From: Mycobacterium genavense ATCC 51234
Lineage (GTDB): Bacteria; Actinomycetota; Actinomycetes; Mycobacteriales; Mycobacteriaceae
Assembly (NCBI RefSeq): GCF_000526915.1
Contig: NZ_JAGZ01000008.1
Coordinates: 1-64,000 of the forward strand
DNA: 64,000 nt
Reading direction: 5' to 3'
Within the stretch, counting starts at the first letter, position 1. Each line of letters begins with the position of its first letter. Shown piece by piece: positions 19,597 to 29,368 of the stretch. A program made the position numbers and the translations under genes. Below the pieces are notes generated by a model. The model did not search any database and was not told the DNA's origin. It saw only the letters and a program-made list of their open reading frames with translations.

Positions 19597-21603
19597 ATGC
19601 GGTATGTCGTTACCGGCGGTACCGGGTTTATTGGTCGCCGCGTCGTAGCTCGCCTGCTGCACACCCGGCCCGACGCCGAGGTGTGGGTGCTGGTCCGGCG
19701 CCAGTCGCTGGGACGCTTCGAACGCCTGGCCGCCGAGTGGGGCGAACGCGCAAAGCCGCTGGTCGGGGAGCTGCCGGAGCTGGCGCTGACCGACCAGACC
19801 ATCGCCGAGATGGGCCGGGTCGACCATCTGGTGCACTGCGCGGCGATCTACGACGTGACAGCCGGTGCGGCCGAACAGCGCGCCGTCAACGTCGACGGCA
19901 CTCGCGCCGTCGTCGACCTGGCGCGACGCCTGGACGCCACGCTGCATCACGTGTCGTCGATCGCCGTGGCGGGCGACTTCCCCGGCGAGTACACCGAGGA
20001 CGACTTCGACGTCGGCCAGCAGCTGCCCACCGCGTACCACCAGACGAAGTTCGAAGCCGAACTGCTGGTGCGCTCGGCGGCGGGGCTGCGCTATCGCATT
20101 TATCGTCCCGCCGTCGTGGTCAGCGATTCGGTGACCGGCGAGATGGACAAGATCGACGGCCCGTACTACTTCTTCGGCGTGCTGTCCAAGCTGGCCGTGC
20201 TGCCGTCGTTGACGCCGATCCTGTTGCCCGACACCGGGCGCACCAAACATCGTCCCGGTCGACTACGTCGTCGACGCACTCGTCGCGCTGATGCACGCCG
20301 ACGACTCCGACGGGCAGACGTTCCACCTGACCTCGCCGAAAACCATTGGGCTGCGTGGCATCTATCGCGGAATCGCCAAGGCGGCCGGGCTGCCCCCGCT
20401 GCGCGGCGCACTGCCCGGCGCGGTGGCCGCACCGGTGCTCAAGGCCCGCGGACGCGCAAAGGTACTGCGCAACATGGCGGCCACCCAGCTCGGGATCCCG
20501 GCCGAGGTGCTGGATCTCGTCGACCTGGCGCCCACCTTCGTCAGTGACAAGACGCAAAATACGTTGCGCGGCACCGGATTCGAGGTCCCCGAGTTCGGCG
20601 GTTAAGCGGCCCGGCTGTGGCGTTACTGGGCCGAGCATCTGGATCCCGACCGCGCCCGCCGCGACGACCCGCAGGGGCCACTGCGGGGCCGGCACGTGAT
20701 CATCACCGGCGCGTCCAGCGGCATCGGCCGCGCGTCGGCGATTGCAGTTGCCGAGCGGGGCGCCACGGTGTTCGCGCTGGCCCGCAACGGCGCCGCGCTC
20801 GACGAACTGGTCGCCGAGATCCGCGCCAACGGCGGTCAGGCCTACGCGTTTACCTGCGATGTCACCGATTCGGTGTCGGTGGAGCACACCGTCAAGGACA
20901 TCCTGGGCCGGTTCGACCACGTCGACTACCTGGTGAACAACGCGGGCCGCTCGATTCGCCGTTCGGTGGTCCACTCATACGACCGGCTGCACGACTACGA
21001 GCGGGTGATGGCGGTCAACTACTTCGGCGCGGTGCGAATGGTGCTGGCGCTGCTGCCGCATTGGCGGGAGCGCCGATTCGGGCACGTGGTCAACGTGTCC
21101 AGCGCCGGTGTGCTGGCCCGCAATCCCAAGTACAGCTCGTATCTGCCGACCAAGGCCGCGCTGGACGCGTTCTCCGACGTGGTCGCCTCGGAGACGTTGT
21201 CCGACCACATCACGTTCACGAGTATCCATATGCCGCTGGTCAAGACGCCGATGATCGTCCCGTCGCAACGGCTCAACCCGGTGCCGCCGATCAACCCCGA
21301 ACGGGCGGCGGCGATGGTGGTGCGCGCACTGGTCGAGAAGCCGGCCCGCATCGACACGCCGTTGGGCACGCTGGCCGAGGCCGGCAACTACCTGCTGCCA
21401 AGACCTCGCGACGAATTCTGCATCAGGTCTATCTGGGCTACCCCGATTCGGCTGCCGCACTGGGCGTTTCGCCGAGTGAACCCGAGGGTGACCACACTCC
21501 GGCACGCCGTCGGCCCAGACGGCCGGTACGTGCCGTCGGTTGCATCGGGGTCCCCCGGACAGTGCGCAAAGCGGTCCGGCTGGTGCCCGGAGTTCATTGG
21601 TGA
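19597..21603 (+). pseudogene. acrA1: Two-domain fatty acyl-CoA reductase AcrA1 (Rv3391-type), three lesions
   Basis: Repaired length is about 668 aa. The N-terminal extended-SDR/thioester-reductase part has TGGTGFIGRRV; the C-terminal classical SDR has TGASSGIGRAS and an SYLPTK active site. Lesions are a 1-nt insertion in an A run at 20245-20247, an in-frame TAA at 20603-20605 between the domains, and a 1-nt loss near 21400 before the tail ILHQVYLGYPDSA that ends AVRLVPGVHW. The family reduces fatty acyl-CoA to aldehyde or alcohol. Its stop overlaps the iunH GTG as GTGA; in M. tuberculosis cmaA1 lies between them. Confidence 0.92.
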
Positions 21604-22627
21604 GCGAACCATCGCCGGTGTTCGCCGATGTCGATACCGGCGTCGACGACGCGCTGGCCTGATCTATCTGCTGGCCAGCCCGGACGCCAATCTGGTCGGT
21701 ATCGCCTCGACCGGGGGAAATGTTGGCGTACAACAGGTTTGCGCTAACAACTTAGGCCTTCTCGAATTGTGCCGAGGCACCAGCGTGCCGGTGTCCAAGG
21801 GCGCCGACGAAACGCTGACCGGACCCCTGCGCACCCCCTCGAAGGTCCATGGCCCGCGTGGCCTGGGATATGCCGACGGGCCCCCGGGCAGCGCGGAGCC
21901 GACCGACTACGACGCGGCGACCGCCTGGGTGCGCGCGGCGCGGGCGTTTTCCGGCGAGCTGATCGGCGTGGCGACCGGCCCGCTGACCAATCTGGCGCTG
22001 GCGCTGCGCATCGAACCCGAGCTGCCGAACCTGTTGCGCCGCTTGGCCATTATGGGCGGGTCCTACGACCACATCGGCAACACCACCGCCGTGGCGGAAT
22101 GGAACATCAGCGTGGACCCCGAGGCGGCAGCCGAGGTGTTCGCCGCCTGGTCTGATGAAAGCCTTGGGCCGCAAGGACTTCCGATCCTGTGCGGCTTGGA
22201 TCTGACTTGCAACGTCGCGATCACGCCGGGAATCCTGGCGCGATTGGCCGACGCCGCGGGTTCGACGTCGACGATGATGAGCGTGGACGACCAACGAGGC
22301 ACTCGATCGACGGCGTCCAATCCGATGATCCGGGTGATCGAGGACGCGTTGCGGTTCTACCTCGAGGGTTACTACGACAACGGGCACGGATATCTGGCGC
22401 ATCTGCACGATCCGCTGGCCGCGGCGGTAGCGCTGGACCCCGAACTCATCGCCACCCGTTCCGGGCGAGTGGACGTCGAACTCGCGGGCACCCTGACCCG
22501 AGGCATGACGGTGACCGATTGGCGCCGAGAACCCAACGCACACATTGGTATTGGCGTGGATCCGAAAGCATTTTTCGATCGCTTCATCGAACGCGTGGGG
22601 CCTTTCGCGCAGCGCCTGGCCCGCTAG
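21600..22627 (+). pseudogene. iunH: Inosine/uridine-preferring nucleoside hydrolase IunH (Rv3393-type), frameshifted
   Basis: The GTG at 21600 overlaps the acrA1 stop. The metal-binding start FADVDTGVDDAL is followed at once by a stop (1-nt loss near 21659, C run shortened). The rest, IYLLASPDANLVGIAST through the conserved GVATGPLTNLALAL and ending GPFAQRLAR, is intact in the next frame to 22627. The catalytic Asp cluster is thus separated from the remaining barrel. The family cleaves ribonucleosides for purine and pyrimidine salvage. Confidence 0.9.
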
Positions 22628-22731
22628 CCGAGCTGGGCCCCGCCTTGCGTTGACCCAACCCGGCCAGCAAAGATGGAATAGTTGGGTATCTGCGCGGGGT
22701 TGCGGTATTCAAAGCTGGGAGGACCTTCGCG

Positions 22732-23996
22732 ATGACAGAGCTGAGCACCGGAAAGGCGCTACCAAATGTAGTGGTCACCGGCATCGCCATGACGACCGCA
22801 TTGGCGACCGACGCCGAGAACACCTGGAAGTTGTTGCTGGACAGCCAAAGCGGCATCCGCACGCTCGAGGACTCGTTTGTCGAGCACTACGACCTGCCGG
22901 TACGCATCGGCGGGCACCTGCTGGAGGATTTCGACCACGGATTGACCCGCGCCGAGCGGCACCGGATGGGCTGGTTGCCGAAGATGACCACCGTCTTGAG
23001 CCGCCGGGGTGTGGGAGAACGCCGGCTCGCCCGAAGTCGACCCCAACCGGCTGCTGGTGTCCGTCGGCACCGGCCTGGGCTCGGCCGAGCAAATCGTCTT
23101 CAGCTACGACGACCTGCGCGCCCACGGTATCAAGGCGGTTTCACCGCTCGCGGTGGCGAAGTACATGCCCAACGCCTCCGCCGCGGCGATCGGGCTGGAA
23201 CGACACGCCAGAGCCGGGGTGCTGACCCCGATTTCGGCGTGCGCGTCGGGTTCCGAAGGTATCGCGCAGGCCTGGCGCAAGATCGTCCTGGGCGAGGCCG
23301 ATATTGCCATCTGCGGTGGTGTCGAGGTCAAGATCGAAGCGGTCGCGATCGCGGCTTTCGGCCAGATGCGCATCGTGTTGTCGACCCGCAACGACGACCC
23401 GGCCGGGGCGTGCCACCCGTTCGACCGGGACCGGACCGGCATCGTGTTCGGCGAGGCCGGCGCGTTGATGGTCATCGAGACCGAGGAGCACGCCAAGGCC
23501 CGGGGCGCCAACATCCTGGCCCGGATCATGGGCGCCAGCATCACCTCCGACGGCTTCCACATGGTGGCGCCGGACCCCAACGGTGCGCGCGCCGGACATG
23601 CGATGAGCCGGGCGATTCAGCTGGCGGGGCTGACGCCCGCCGACATCGACCACGTCAACGCACGCCACCGGCACCCTGGTCGGCGATCTGGCCGAAGGCA
23701 AGGCCATCAACAACGCGCTGGGCAGCCACAGACCGGCCGTGTACGCGCCCAAGGCCGCGCTGGGCCACTCGGTGGGGGCGGTCGGCGCGGTGGAATCGAT
23801 CCTGACCGTGCTGGCGCTGCGGGATCAGGTGATCCCGCCGACCCTGAACCTGGAGAACCTGGATCCAGAGATCGACTTGGACATGGTGGCGGGCAAGCCG
23901 CGGCCCGGCAATTACCAATACGCGTACCAATACGCGCTCAACAACTCGTTCGGGTTCGGCGGCCACAACGTGGCCGTGGCTTTCGGCCGGTACTGA
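22732..23996 (+). pseudogene. KasB-like beta-ketoacyl-ACP synthase paralogue, two frameshifts plus in-frame duplication
   Basis: The ATG at 22732 follows GGGAGGACC. The sequence matches KasB from VVVTGIAMTTALATDAENTWKL on and retains the Cys nucleophile context [12 protein letters not shown] and the Lys/His element [18 protein letters not shown]. Breaks are a 1-nt insertion in the G run near 23007 (after LSRR, before [10 protein letters not shown]) and a 2-nt loss near 23664 that destroys the HVNAHATGT histidine loop. A 12-bp tandem duplication (23913-23936) adds YQYA before [10 protein letters not shown]. Classical kasA-kasB sit in the FAS-II operon, so this is an extra copy. Confidence 0.88.
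23913..23936 (+). repeat. 12-bp tandem duplication in the kasB-like gene
   Basis: TACCAATACGCG is present twice head to tail (23913-23924, 23925-23936). It adds four residues (YQYA) to the conserved [15 protein letters not shown] end of the synthase, where KasB has one copy. Confidence 0.88.
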
Positions 23997-24003
23997 CACC
24001 GGG

Positions 24004-25575
24004 TTACTCGTAGCTCCCTTCGAGGTACCACCTCCTTTGCCGATAGCACAGCAGCAGCGCGCGTTCGCTTTCCAGCAACACCTGGGCGCGAGCGGTGCGG
24101 CCTTTTACCAAGTCGGTGTCCCACCACCGTTCGTCGACCGGCCACGGTCCGGCCCACCAGCGCAACGGATCGTCCTGGCCGCGGCCCACCATGCGCGCGG
24201 GATCGGCGGAGAACATCCCCCGGCTGGTCACCCGTACCGGATTTCCTTGGGCATCAAGCAATTCCACCGGATCGTCGAGCAGCACCGCCGGCGACGGGTC
24301 CGGCAGCTGGCCGGGCCACGGCAACCCCGGGTCGGCGTGCGGCACCGGCTCGTCACCCAGCGGGGTCAGCGTGATGCGTTCGGCCGGCCCGCGGCCTCCG
24401 GACAGCACCGGCACCCGCACCGCCTCCGGGCCGAGCAGGCCCTGCACCCGCACCAGCGCGCGGCGCGCCCGCAGCCGGTCCTCCTCCCCCAGGCCGCCCC
24501 ATAACGGCAGCTGCAGCGCCTCGGCGGAGACCACTTCCACCGCCCGTAGCCGCAGTAAGGTCACCGGCGCCGTCGGGCGGGGATTGCGGGCGGTCCGGCT
24601 GTTCAACCACCCGTCCAGTTGCCAGCGCACCCGATCGGCGGTGGCGTCCTCGGTCAACGGCTCAGCGCACCGCCATACCCGGCTGCGTTCTTCGCCGTTG
24701 GCGGTGACGGCGTGAATGGACAGCCGGGTGCATCCCACCCCGGCGGACATCAGCATCCGGTGCAGCGAGCCGGCCAGCGAGCGTCCGGCGAACGCCGCGG
24801 CGTCGACCCGGTCGATCGGCGGATCGCAGTCCAGACCGGCCTCGAGTTCGGCCGGCGGTTCCCGCCCGGACGGTCCCCGCTCGGGCTGCCCGCGGGCGAA
24901 CCGGTGTGCGCTGACCCCGTCGGCGCCGAACCGGGAAGCCACGTCGGCTGCCGGCAACGCGGCGAACTGCCCGATGGTGCGAATCCCTAACCGCCACAAC
25001 AGATCCGTCAGCTCTTCTCGCCCCGGACCGGACAGGCTCGGCTCGGTGGCCAGCTGCCGGATCGACAGCACCGACAGAAACTGCGCGTCGCCGCCGGGCG
25101 CGATGACACGACCCGCACGGGCGGCGAAGACCGCGGTGGACAGCTGATCGGCGATCCCGACCTGACACTCGGCGGCGGCCACTGAACTCACCGCCACCGC
25201 GTCGATCAGCCGTTCGGCGGCCTGGGCTTCCGACCCGAAATAGCGGGCCGCTCCGCGCACCGGCAGCACCAGCAGCCCGGGCCGCAGCACCTCGGCGCGG
25301 GGCACCAGATCGTCGACCGCCGCGATCACGCTTTCGAAAAAGCGGGCGTCGCGGTCGGCGTCGGCTGTGGCGATGTGCAGTTGCGGGCAACGGGCCGCCG
25401 CCTCCCGGCGTCGCAACCCTCGCCGCACTCCGGCCGCCCGCGCCGCCGACGAGCAGGCGATCACCCGGTTGGCCAGAGTGACCGCGATCGGAGTCGTCAT
25501 GGGCCGGTCGGCGGCTGCCGCCGCGGCGACCGCCGGCCAGTCCATGCACCAAATGGCCAGCACGCGAGAAGACAT
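24004..25575 (-). CDS. imuB: ImuB, inactive Y-family polymerase homologue of the mutasome
   Basis: 523 aa of Y-family architecture. The N-terminal palm-like region starts [15 protein letters not shown], without the full acidic active-site set (the usual DMDxFF and DE motifs are not found). Fingers, a little-finger-like region and a long C-terminal tail follow. QLPLWG at residues 355-360 is the beta-clamp-binding motif known in M. tuberculosis ImuB. ImuB connects DnaE2 and ImuA' to the sliding clamp in damage-induced mutagenesis. It lies 6 bp after imuA', so they share the SOS promoter. Intact. Confidence 0.94.
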   Translation of the reverse strand: MSSRVLAIWCMDWPAVAAAAAADRPMTTPIAVTLANRVIACSSAARAAGVRRGLRRREAAARCPQLHIATADADRDARFFESVIAAVDDLVPRAEVLRPGLLVLPVRGAARYFGSEAQAAERLIDAVAVSSVAAAECQVGIADQLSTAVFAARAGRVIAPGGDAQFLSVLSIRQLATEPSLSGPGREELTDLLWRLGIRTIGQFAALPAADVASRFGADGVSAHRFARGQPERGPSGREPPAELEAGLDCDPPIDRVDAAAFAGRSLAGSLHRMLMSAGVGCTRLSIHAVTANGEERSRVWRCAEPLTEDATADRVRWQLDGWLNSRTARNPRPTAPVTLLRLRAVEVVSAEALQLPLWGGLGEEDRLRARRALVRVQGLLGPEAVRVPVLSGGRGPAERITLTPLGDEPVPHADPGLPWPGQLPDPSPAVLLDDPVELLDAQGNPVRVTSRGMFSADPARMVGRGQDDPLRWWAGPWPVDERWWDTDLVKGRTARAQVLLESERALLLCYRQRRWYLEGSYE

Positions 25576-25581
25576 TCGAAC

Positions 25582-26256
25582 TCACCCGGTTCGCGTTCGG
25601 CTGCTGATCACCCGTCTCCCCGCGCACACCCCGCTGACCTGCAGCCGCACCCCGCCGATCCGGCCGAATCCCGGACGGCCTTCGGCGGTGATCTCGTAGC
25701 CGCAGACCCGGGCGGCAAGCCGCGTCGGCGCCCCTTGCCACTCGCCGTCGGTGACCAGCAGGGTGCAGCCTTTCAGGCGGGCGCGAGCCACCACCGCCCG
25801 CGCCCGGGTCGGCGGCACCCGGCGCCCGCCCAGGCCGAGAACCACCAGATCCATCCCGTCGACGAGCACCGCGGCCACCTCCACCGGATCGGTCCCGGGG
25901 TCCGGGATCACCGCGAGCCGGCTCAGATCCGCCCCCATCTCCACCGCGGCCAGCAGCCCGATATCCGGCTGGCCGACGATGGCCGCGTTCCCGCCGGCGG
26001 CCGTCACCGCGGCGATCACGCTCAGCAACAGCGACCGCGCACCCGAGAGCACCGCCACCGTCCCGCGGGGTAGCGGGACGGGTAGCGCCTCGGCCAGCCA
26101 CTGCGGGACCGGCAGTTGGGATTCCGATTCCGGCAGCAGATCGTCGGGCCGGGCAGCGGGCCTCCCGGGTGATTTTCCGGACAACACCGCCATCTGCCGG
26201 CGCAGCGATTCGAGCTGTTCCGCACGATCCGGGTCGGAGGCGACAGCCGCCGTCAT
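25582..26256 (-). CDS. imuA': ImuA', RecA-like mutasome accessory protein
   Basis: 224 aa. The start chosen is the ATG at 26256, because a perfect AGGAGG sits 4 bp before it and the SOS box (26289-26304) is 32 bp further upstream; longer frames would translate through the operator. The protein has a RecA/SulA-like core with a degenerate nucleotide loop ([19 protein letters not shown]) and strands DLVVLGLGG and TLLVTDGEW. ImuA' binds ImuB and is required for DnaE2-dependent mutagenesis. Intact, first gene of the imuA'-imuB pair. Confidence 0.92.
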   Translation of the reverse strand: MTAAVASDPDRAEQLESLRRQMAVLSGKSPGRPAARPDDLLPESESQLPVPQWLAEALPVPLPRGTVAVLSGARSLLLSVIAAVTAAGGNAAIVGQPDIGLLAAVEMGADLSRLAVIPDPGTDPVEVAAVLVDGMDLVVLGLGGRRVPPTRARAVVARARLKGCTLLVTDGEWQGAPTRLAARVCGYEITAEGRPGFGRIGGVRLQVSGVCAGRRVISSRTRTG

Positions 26257-26288
26257 ATAGCCTCCTACCAGCAGTTCCATGACTATTT

Positions 26289-26304
26289 TCGAATGTATGT
26301 TCGA
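26289..26304 (-). promoter_or_regulatory. LexA/SOS box upstream of imuA'-imuB
   Basis: TCGAATGTATGTTCGA on the + strand, matching TCGAAC-N4-GTTCGA except one base. It is 32 bp upstream of the imuA' ATG. With the dnaE2 box it predicts joint LexA control of all three mutasome genes. Confidence 0.9.
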
Positions 26305-26362
26305 CTTGATCCGAGTAAACACCCACCCGCCGACAACCGTCAAGAAACGGGAGAGGCTGCTT

Positions 26363-26955
26363 ATGCGATCGGTGCTGCTGTGGCTCCTGGTGCTGTTTTG
26401 TGGAGCGATCGTGACGGCCACCCCGGCCCGAAGCGACTGCCAACCCGCCAAGTTCTTCGTCGCCGACCACCCCGATCCCTATTCGAGCCACAGGCCGACG
26501 CGACGATCGCCGTCAACGGCGTGACGGTCACCGGATCGACGCCGCTCGACGGGGTGTACTGGCCCGACGCACAGCAACGGAGCACCGTTGATCGTTCGCG
26601 CGAATTCCATGTCTGCGGCCCCGACCAGCCCACCCTGCACGCCGCCGCCGAGGCACTGCGCCGGCAGTTCAGCCAGGAATCGGTGCTGTTCTTCGACTAC
26701 CGGCCGCAGCAGGCGCCGGACGCGATCATCATCACCGTGCCGAATGTCGACATCGAACGCCTCGGCACCGCGCTGGCGGGCGATCTCGCGGCCCGCAACC
26801 GGCTGCACGGCGCCTCCGTCACCGCGACCGACCACACCCTGATCCTGGTCGCCGCCAGTGGCGATCGCGATATCGCCCGCCGGCTTGTCACCGAGGCCGG
26901 TGGCGACTGGCAGGAGGCCGACATTGCTTACGGCAGAAGCGAATTCGTGAAGTAG
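26363..26955 (+). pseudogene. Exported/membrane protein (Rv3395A-type position), frameshifted
   Basis: The ATG at 26363, behind GGGAGAGG, opens a signal-peptide-like start [25 protein letters not shown] 1-nt loss near 26475 shifts the frame. The remainder reads FEPQADATIAVNGVTVTGSTP through FHVCGPDQPTLHAAAEALRR and ends GRSEFVK at 26955, about 198 aa when repaired. It is divergent from imuA' across the SOS box, so LexA might also affect it. No enzyme motif is recognised; secreted mycobacterial protein of unknown function. Confidence 0.75.
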
Positions 26956-27027
26956 CTAGCCGGGAACCTCTTCCCCCGCGGGCGTGACGCCAGCCGCACG
27001 TTCGGCGGGCGGGAGCCTGTCGCGGAG

Positions 27028-28587
27028 TTACTCCCACTCGATGGTGCCGGGCGGCTTGCTGGTGATGTCCAGCACCACGCGGTTGACCTCGCGGACCTCA
27101 TTGGTGATCCGGGTCGAGATGCGCTCCAGCACCTCGTAGGGCACCCAGGTCCAGTCCGCGGTCATGGCGTCCTCGCTGGACACCGGGCGCAGCACGATCG
27201 GGTGCCCGTAGGTGCGGCCGTCACCCTGCACACCGACCGAACGCACCTCGCCGAGCAGCACCACCGGGCACTGCCAGATCAGGTTGTCCAGGCCGGCCGC
27301 GGTGAGTTCCTCGCGGGCGATCGAATCGGCCCGCCGCAACGTGTCCAACCGGGCAGCGGTGACCTCGCCGACGATCCGGATCCCCAAACCCGGGCCCGGA
27401 AATGGTTGGCGCCCAACGATTTTCTCCGGCAGGCCCAGCTCGCGGCCGACGGCGCGGACCTCGTCCTTGAACAGCAACCGCAGCGGCTCGACCAGCTTGA
27501 ACTTCAGGTCGTCGGGCAGCCCGCCGACGTTGTGGTGGCTCTTGATGTTCGCGGTGCCGCTGCCGCCGCCGGACTCCACCACGTCCGGATACAGCGTGCC
27601 CTGCACCAGGAAGTCGACCCCGGACCCACTGTCTCCCACGATGTCCCGCACCGCGCCCTCGAAGGCCCGGATGAACTGGCGGCCGATGATCTTGCGCTTG
27701 CCCTCCGGGTTGGTCACGCCCGCCAGCGCCGCGAGGAAGGTATCGGCAGCGTCCACGGTGACCAGGTTGGCGCCGGTGGCGGCGACGAAATCGCGCTGCA
27801 CCTGTGCGCGCTCGCCGGCGCGCAACAGCCCGTGGTCGACGAAGACGCAGGTCAGCCGGTCTCCGACGGCCCGCTGCACCAGTACGGCGGCCACCGCGGA
27901 ATCCACTCCGCCCGACAGCCCGCAGATCGCACGGCCGTCACCGATCTGGGCGCGTACCTGCTCGATCAGCGCCTCGGCGATGTTGGCAGCCGTCCAGTCC
28001 GCGCCGAGCCCGGCGAAGTCGTGCAGGAACCGGCTGAGCACCTGCTGCCCGTGCGGGGAGTGCATGACCTCGGGGTGGTACTGCACGCCGGCCAGACGCC
28101 GGGCCCGGTTCTCGAAGCCGGCGACCGCCGCACCCGCACTGCTGGCCACCACGTCGAACCCCTCGGGGGCCGCGGTGACCGCGTCGCCGTGGCTCATCCA
28201 GACCGGCTGCGCCGCGGGCAGGCCCGAATGCAATTCTCCGCCAAGCACTTTCAGCTCGGTGCGACCGAACTCGCTGGTGCCGGTGTGGGCGACGGTCCCG
28301 CCCAGCGCCTGCGCCATCGCTTGAAACCCGTAGCAGATGCCGAACACCGGCACGCCGAGGTCGAACACCGCCGGGTCCAGCTGCGGGGCACCGTCGGCAT
28401 ACACACTGGCCGGCCCGCCGGAGAGCACCAGCGCCGCCGGATCCTTGGCCTTGATCTCGTCGATGGACGCGGTGTGCGGGATGACCTCCGAAAAAACGCG
28501 GGCTTCCCGGACGCGACGGGCGATCAATTGCGCATACTGCGCGCCGAAGTCGACCACCAGCACGGGCCGCGTCGAAGCTGCTTCCAC
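27028..28587 (-). CDS. guaA: GMP synthase (glutamine-hydrolysing)
   Basis: 519 aa. The class I amidotransferase domain has nucleophile Cys in VFGICYGFQ and the HPEV histidine context (YHPEVMHSP). The ATP pyrophosphatase domain has the PP-loop [11 protein letters not shown], and a C-terminal dimerisation domain ends [10 protein letters not shown], the canonical GuaA terminus. It converts XMP to GMP, the last step of guanine nucleotide synthesis, downstream of GuaB2 encoded 20 kb away. Intact. Confidence 0.97.
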   Translation of the reverse strand: MEAASTRPVLVVDFGAQYAQLIARRVREARVFSEVIPHTASIDEIKAKDPAALVLSGGPASVYADGAPQLDPAVFDLGVPVFGICYGFQAMAQALGGTVAHTGTSEFGRTELKVLGGELHSGLPAAQPVWMSHGDAVTAAPEGFDVVASSAGAAVAGFENRARRLAGVQYHPEVMHSPHGQQVLSRFLHDFAGLGADWTAANIAEALIEQVRAQIGDGRAICGLSGGVDSAVAAVLVQRAVGDRLTCVFVDHGLLRAGERAQVQRDFVAATGANLVTVDAADTFLAALAGVTNPEGKRKIIGRQFIRAFEGAVRDIVGDSGSGVDFLVQGTLYPDVVESGGGSGTANIKSHHNVGGLPDDLKFKLVEPLRLLFKDEVRAVGRELGLPEKIVGRQPFPGPGLGIRIVGEVTAARLDTLRRADSIAREELTAAGLDNLIWQCPVVLLGEVRSVGVQGDGRTYGHPIVLRPVSSEDAMTADWTWVPYEVLERISTRITNEVREVNRVVLDITSKPPGTIEWE

Positions 28588-28650
28588 GGCAGCCAGCTTA
28601 GTGGCTGGCCAATGCCGAGGCGTCGGCGTAGGGATTCCCGGCCGACCGGC

Positions 28651-29292
28651 CTACAGCGAAAAGCCGGCCCGCACCGCGTCGACGGTCGCCGGATCGCCCG
28701 TGACGGCAACGCGCCGCAGCGCCGCCTTGCGTTTGGCATCGCTGTGACCCAAGCGGGCAGTCACCAAATCCGCGGCGGCGGCGGTGATCGTCACCACGGG
28801 CTCGCAGTGGGCACCGGCCAGCCGGCCCTGCGTGACCATGAAATCGAAACGCCGGCCGTCGATCTCGGCCCGGCACGTCGCCTCCAATCCCGCGGTCTTG
28901 CCGGGGTCGAAGCCGAGCAGGACGCCGACCAAAAAGCCGTTGAGCGGCGTCACCGGACCGACGTCGACGGGATCCAACCGGTCCAGGCCGAACCACGCGA
29001 TGCTCTGGATGATCGGCAGCACCCGCTGCCAGCCCAGGTCGCTGAGCGTGTACACGGTACGCCCGATCGGGGCCGGCAGGTCGGTCCGGTCGACCAGCCC
29101 GGCGTCCTGCAGCTCCTTGAGCCGCTCGGCGAGCAGATTGGTTGCGATGCCGGGCAGTGCGGCGCGCAGGTCGCCGTAGCGGCGCGGCCCGCCGACCAAC
29201 TCGCGCAGGACCAGCAGCGTCCAGCGCTCACCCAAGATGTCGAGCCCGCGCGCGATCGGGCAGTTCTGGTTGTAGTTGCGTGTCCGCATCAC
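28651..29292 (-). CDS. HxlR-family transcriptional regulator
   Basis: 213 aa. The N-terminal winged helix has the family signature NCPIARGLDILGERWTLLVLREL, including the conserved Cys that acts as a redox or electrophile sensor in some HxlR proteins, then RRYGDLRAAL. An extra C-terminal half resembles an SCP2-like/sterol-carrier fold (GRRFDFMVTQGRLAGAHC), seen in a subset of actinobacterial HxlR proteins. It is divergent from an MFS exporter gene and is the likely local repressor. Intact. Confidence 0.9.
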   Translation of the reverse strand: MMRTRNYNQNCPIARGLDILGERWTLLVLRELVGGPRRYGDLRAALPGIATNLLAERLKELQDAGLVDRTDLPAPIGRTVYTLSDLGWQRVLPIIQSIAWFGLDRLDPVDVGPVTPLNGFLVGVLLGFDPGKTAGLEATCRAEIDGRRFDFMVTQGRLAGAHCEPVVTITAAAADLVTARLGHSDAKRKAALRRVAVTGDPATVDAVRAGFSL

Positions 29293-29368
29293 CCCACCTT
29301 ACCAGCGAGAGACGTCTTTTTCTTTCTGTTGCGTGATTTATTTGTCTATTAGATGTACTGTCTTGTCC
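29293..29368. promoter_or_regulatory. Divergent promoter region between the HxlR and MFS genes
   Basis: 76 bp, markedly AT-rich for this genome (TTTTTCTTTCTG... and TTTATTTGTCTATTAGATG). It is the only place for the promoters of both genes and probably contains the HxlR operator. No clear palindrome could be fixed by eye. Confidence 0.45.

Noticed and set aside
24662..26491. 609-codon minus-strand frame over imuB/imuA'
   Set aside because: Different frame of the same strand, Gly/Arg-rich. imuA' and imuB in the other frames explain the region.
26293..26955. Plus-strand frame beginning inside the imuA' SOS box
   Set aside because: The first part has no signal or domain. The true start is the ATG at 26363 with a signal peptide, and the later part joins it by frameshift.
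27202..29352. 716-codon plus-strand frame across guaA and the HxlR gene
   Set aside because: Antisense to two intact genes with canonical motifs; the translation is low complexity.
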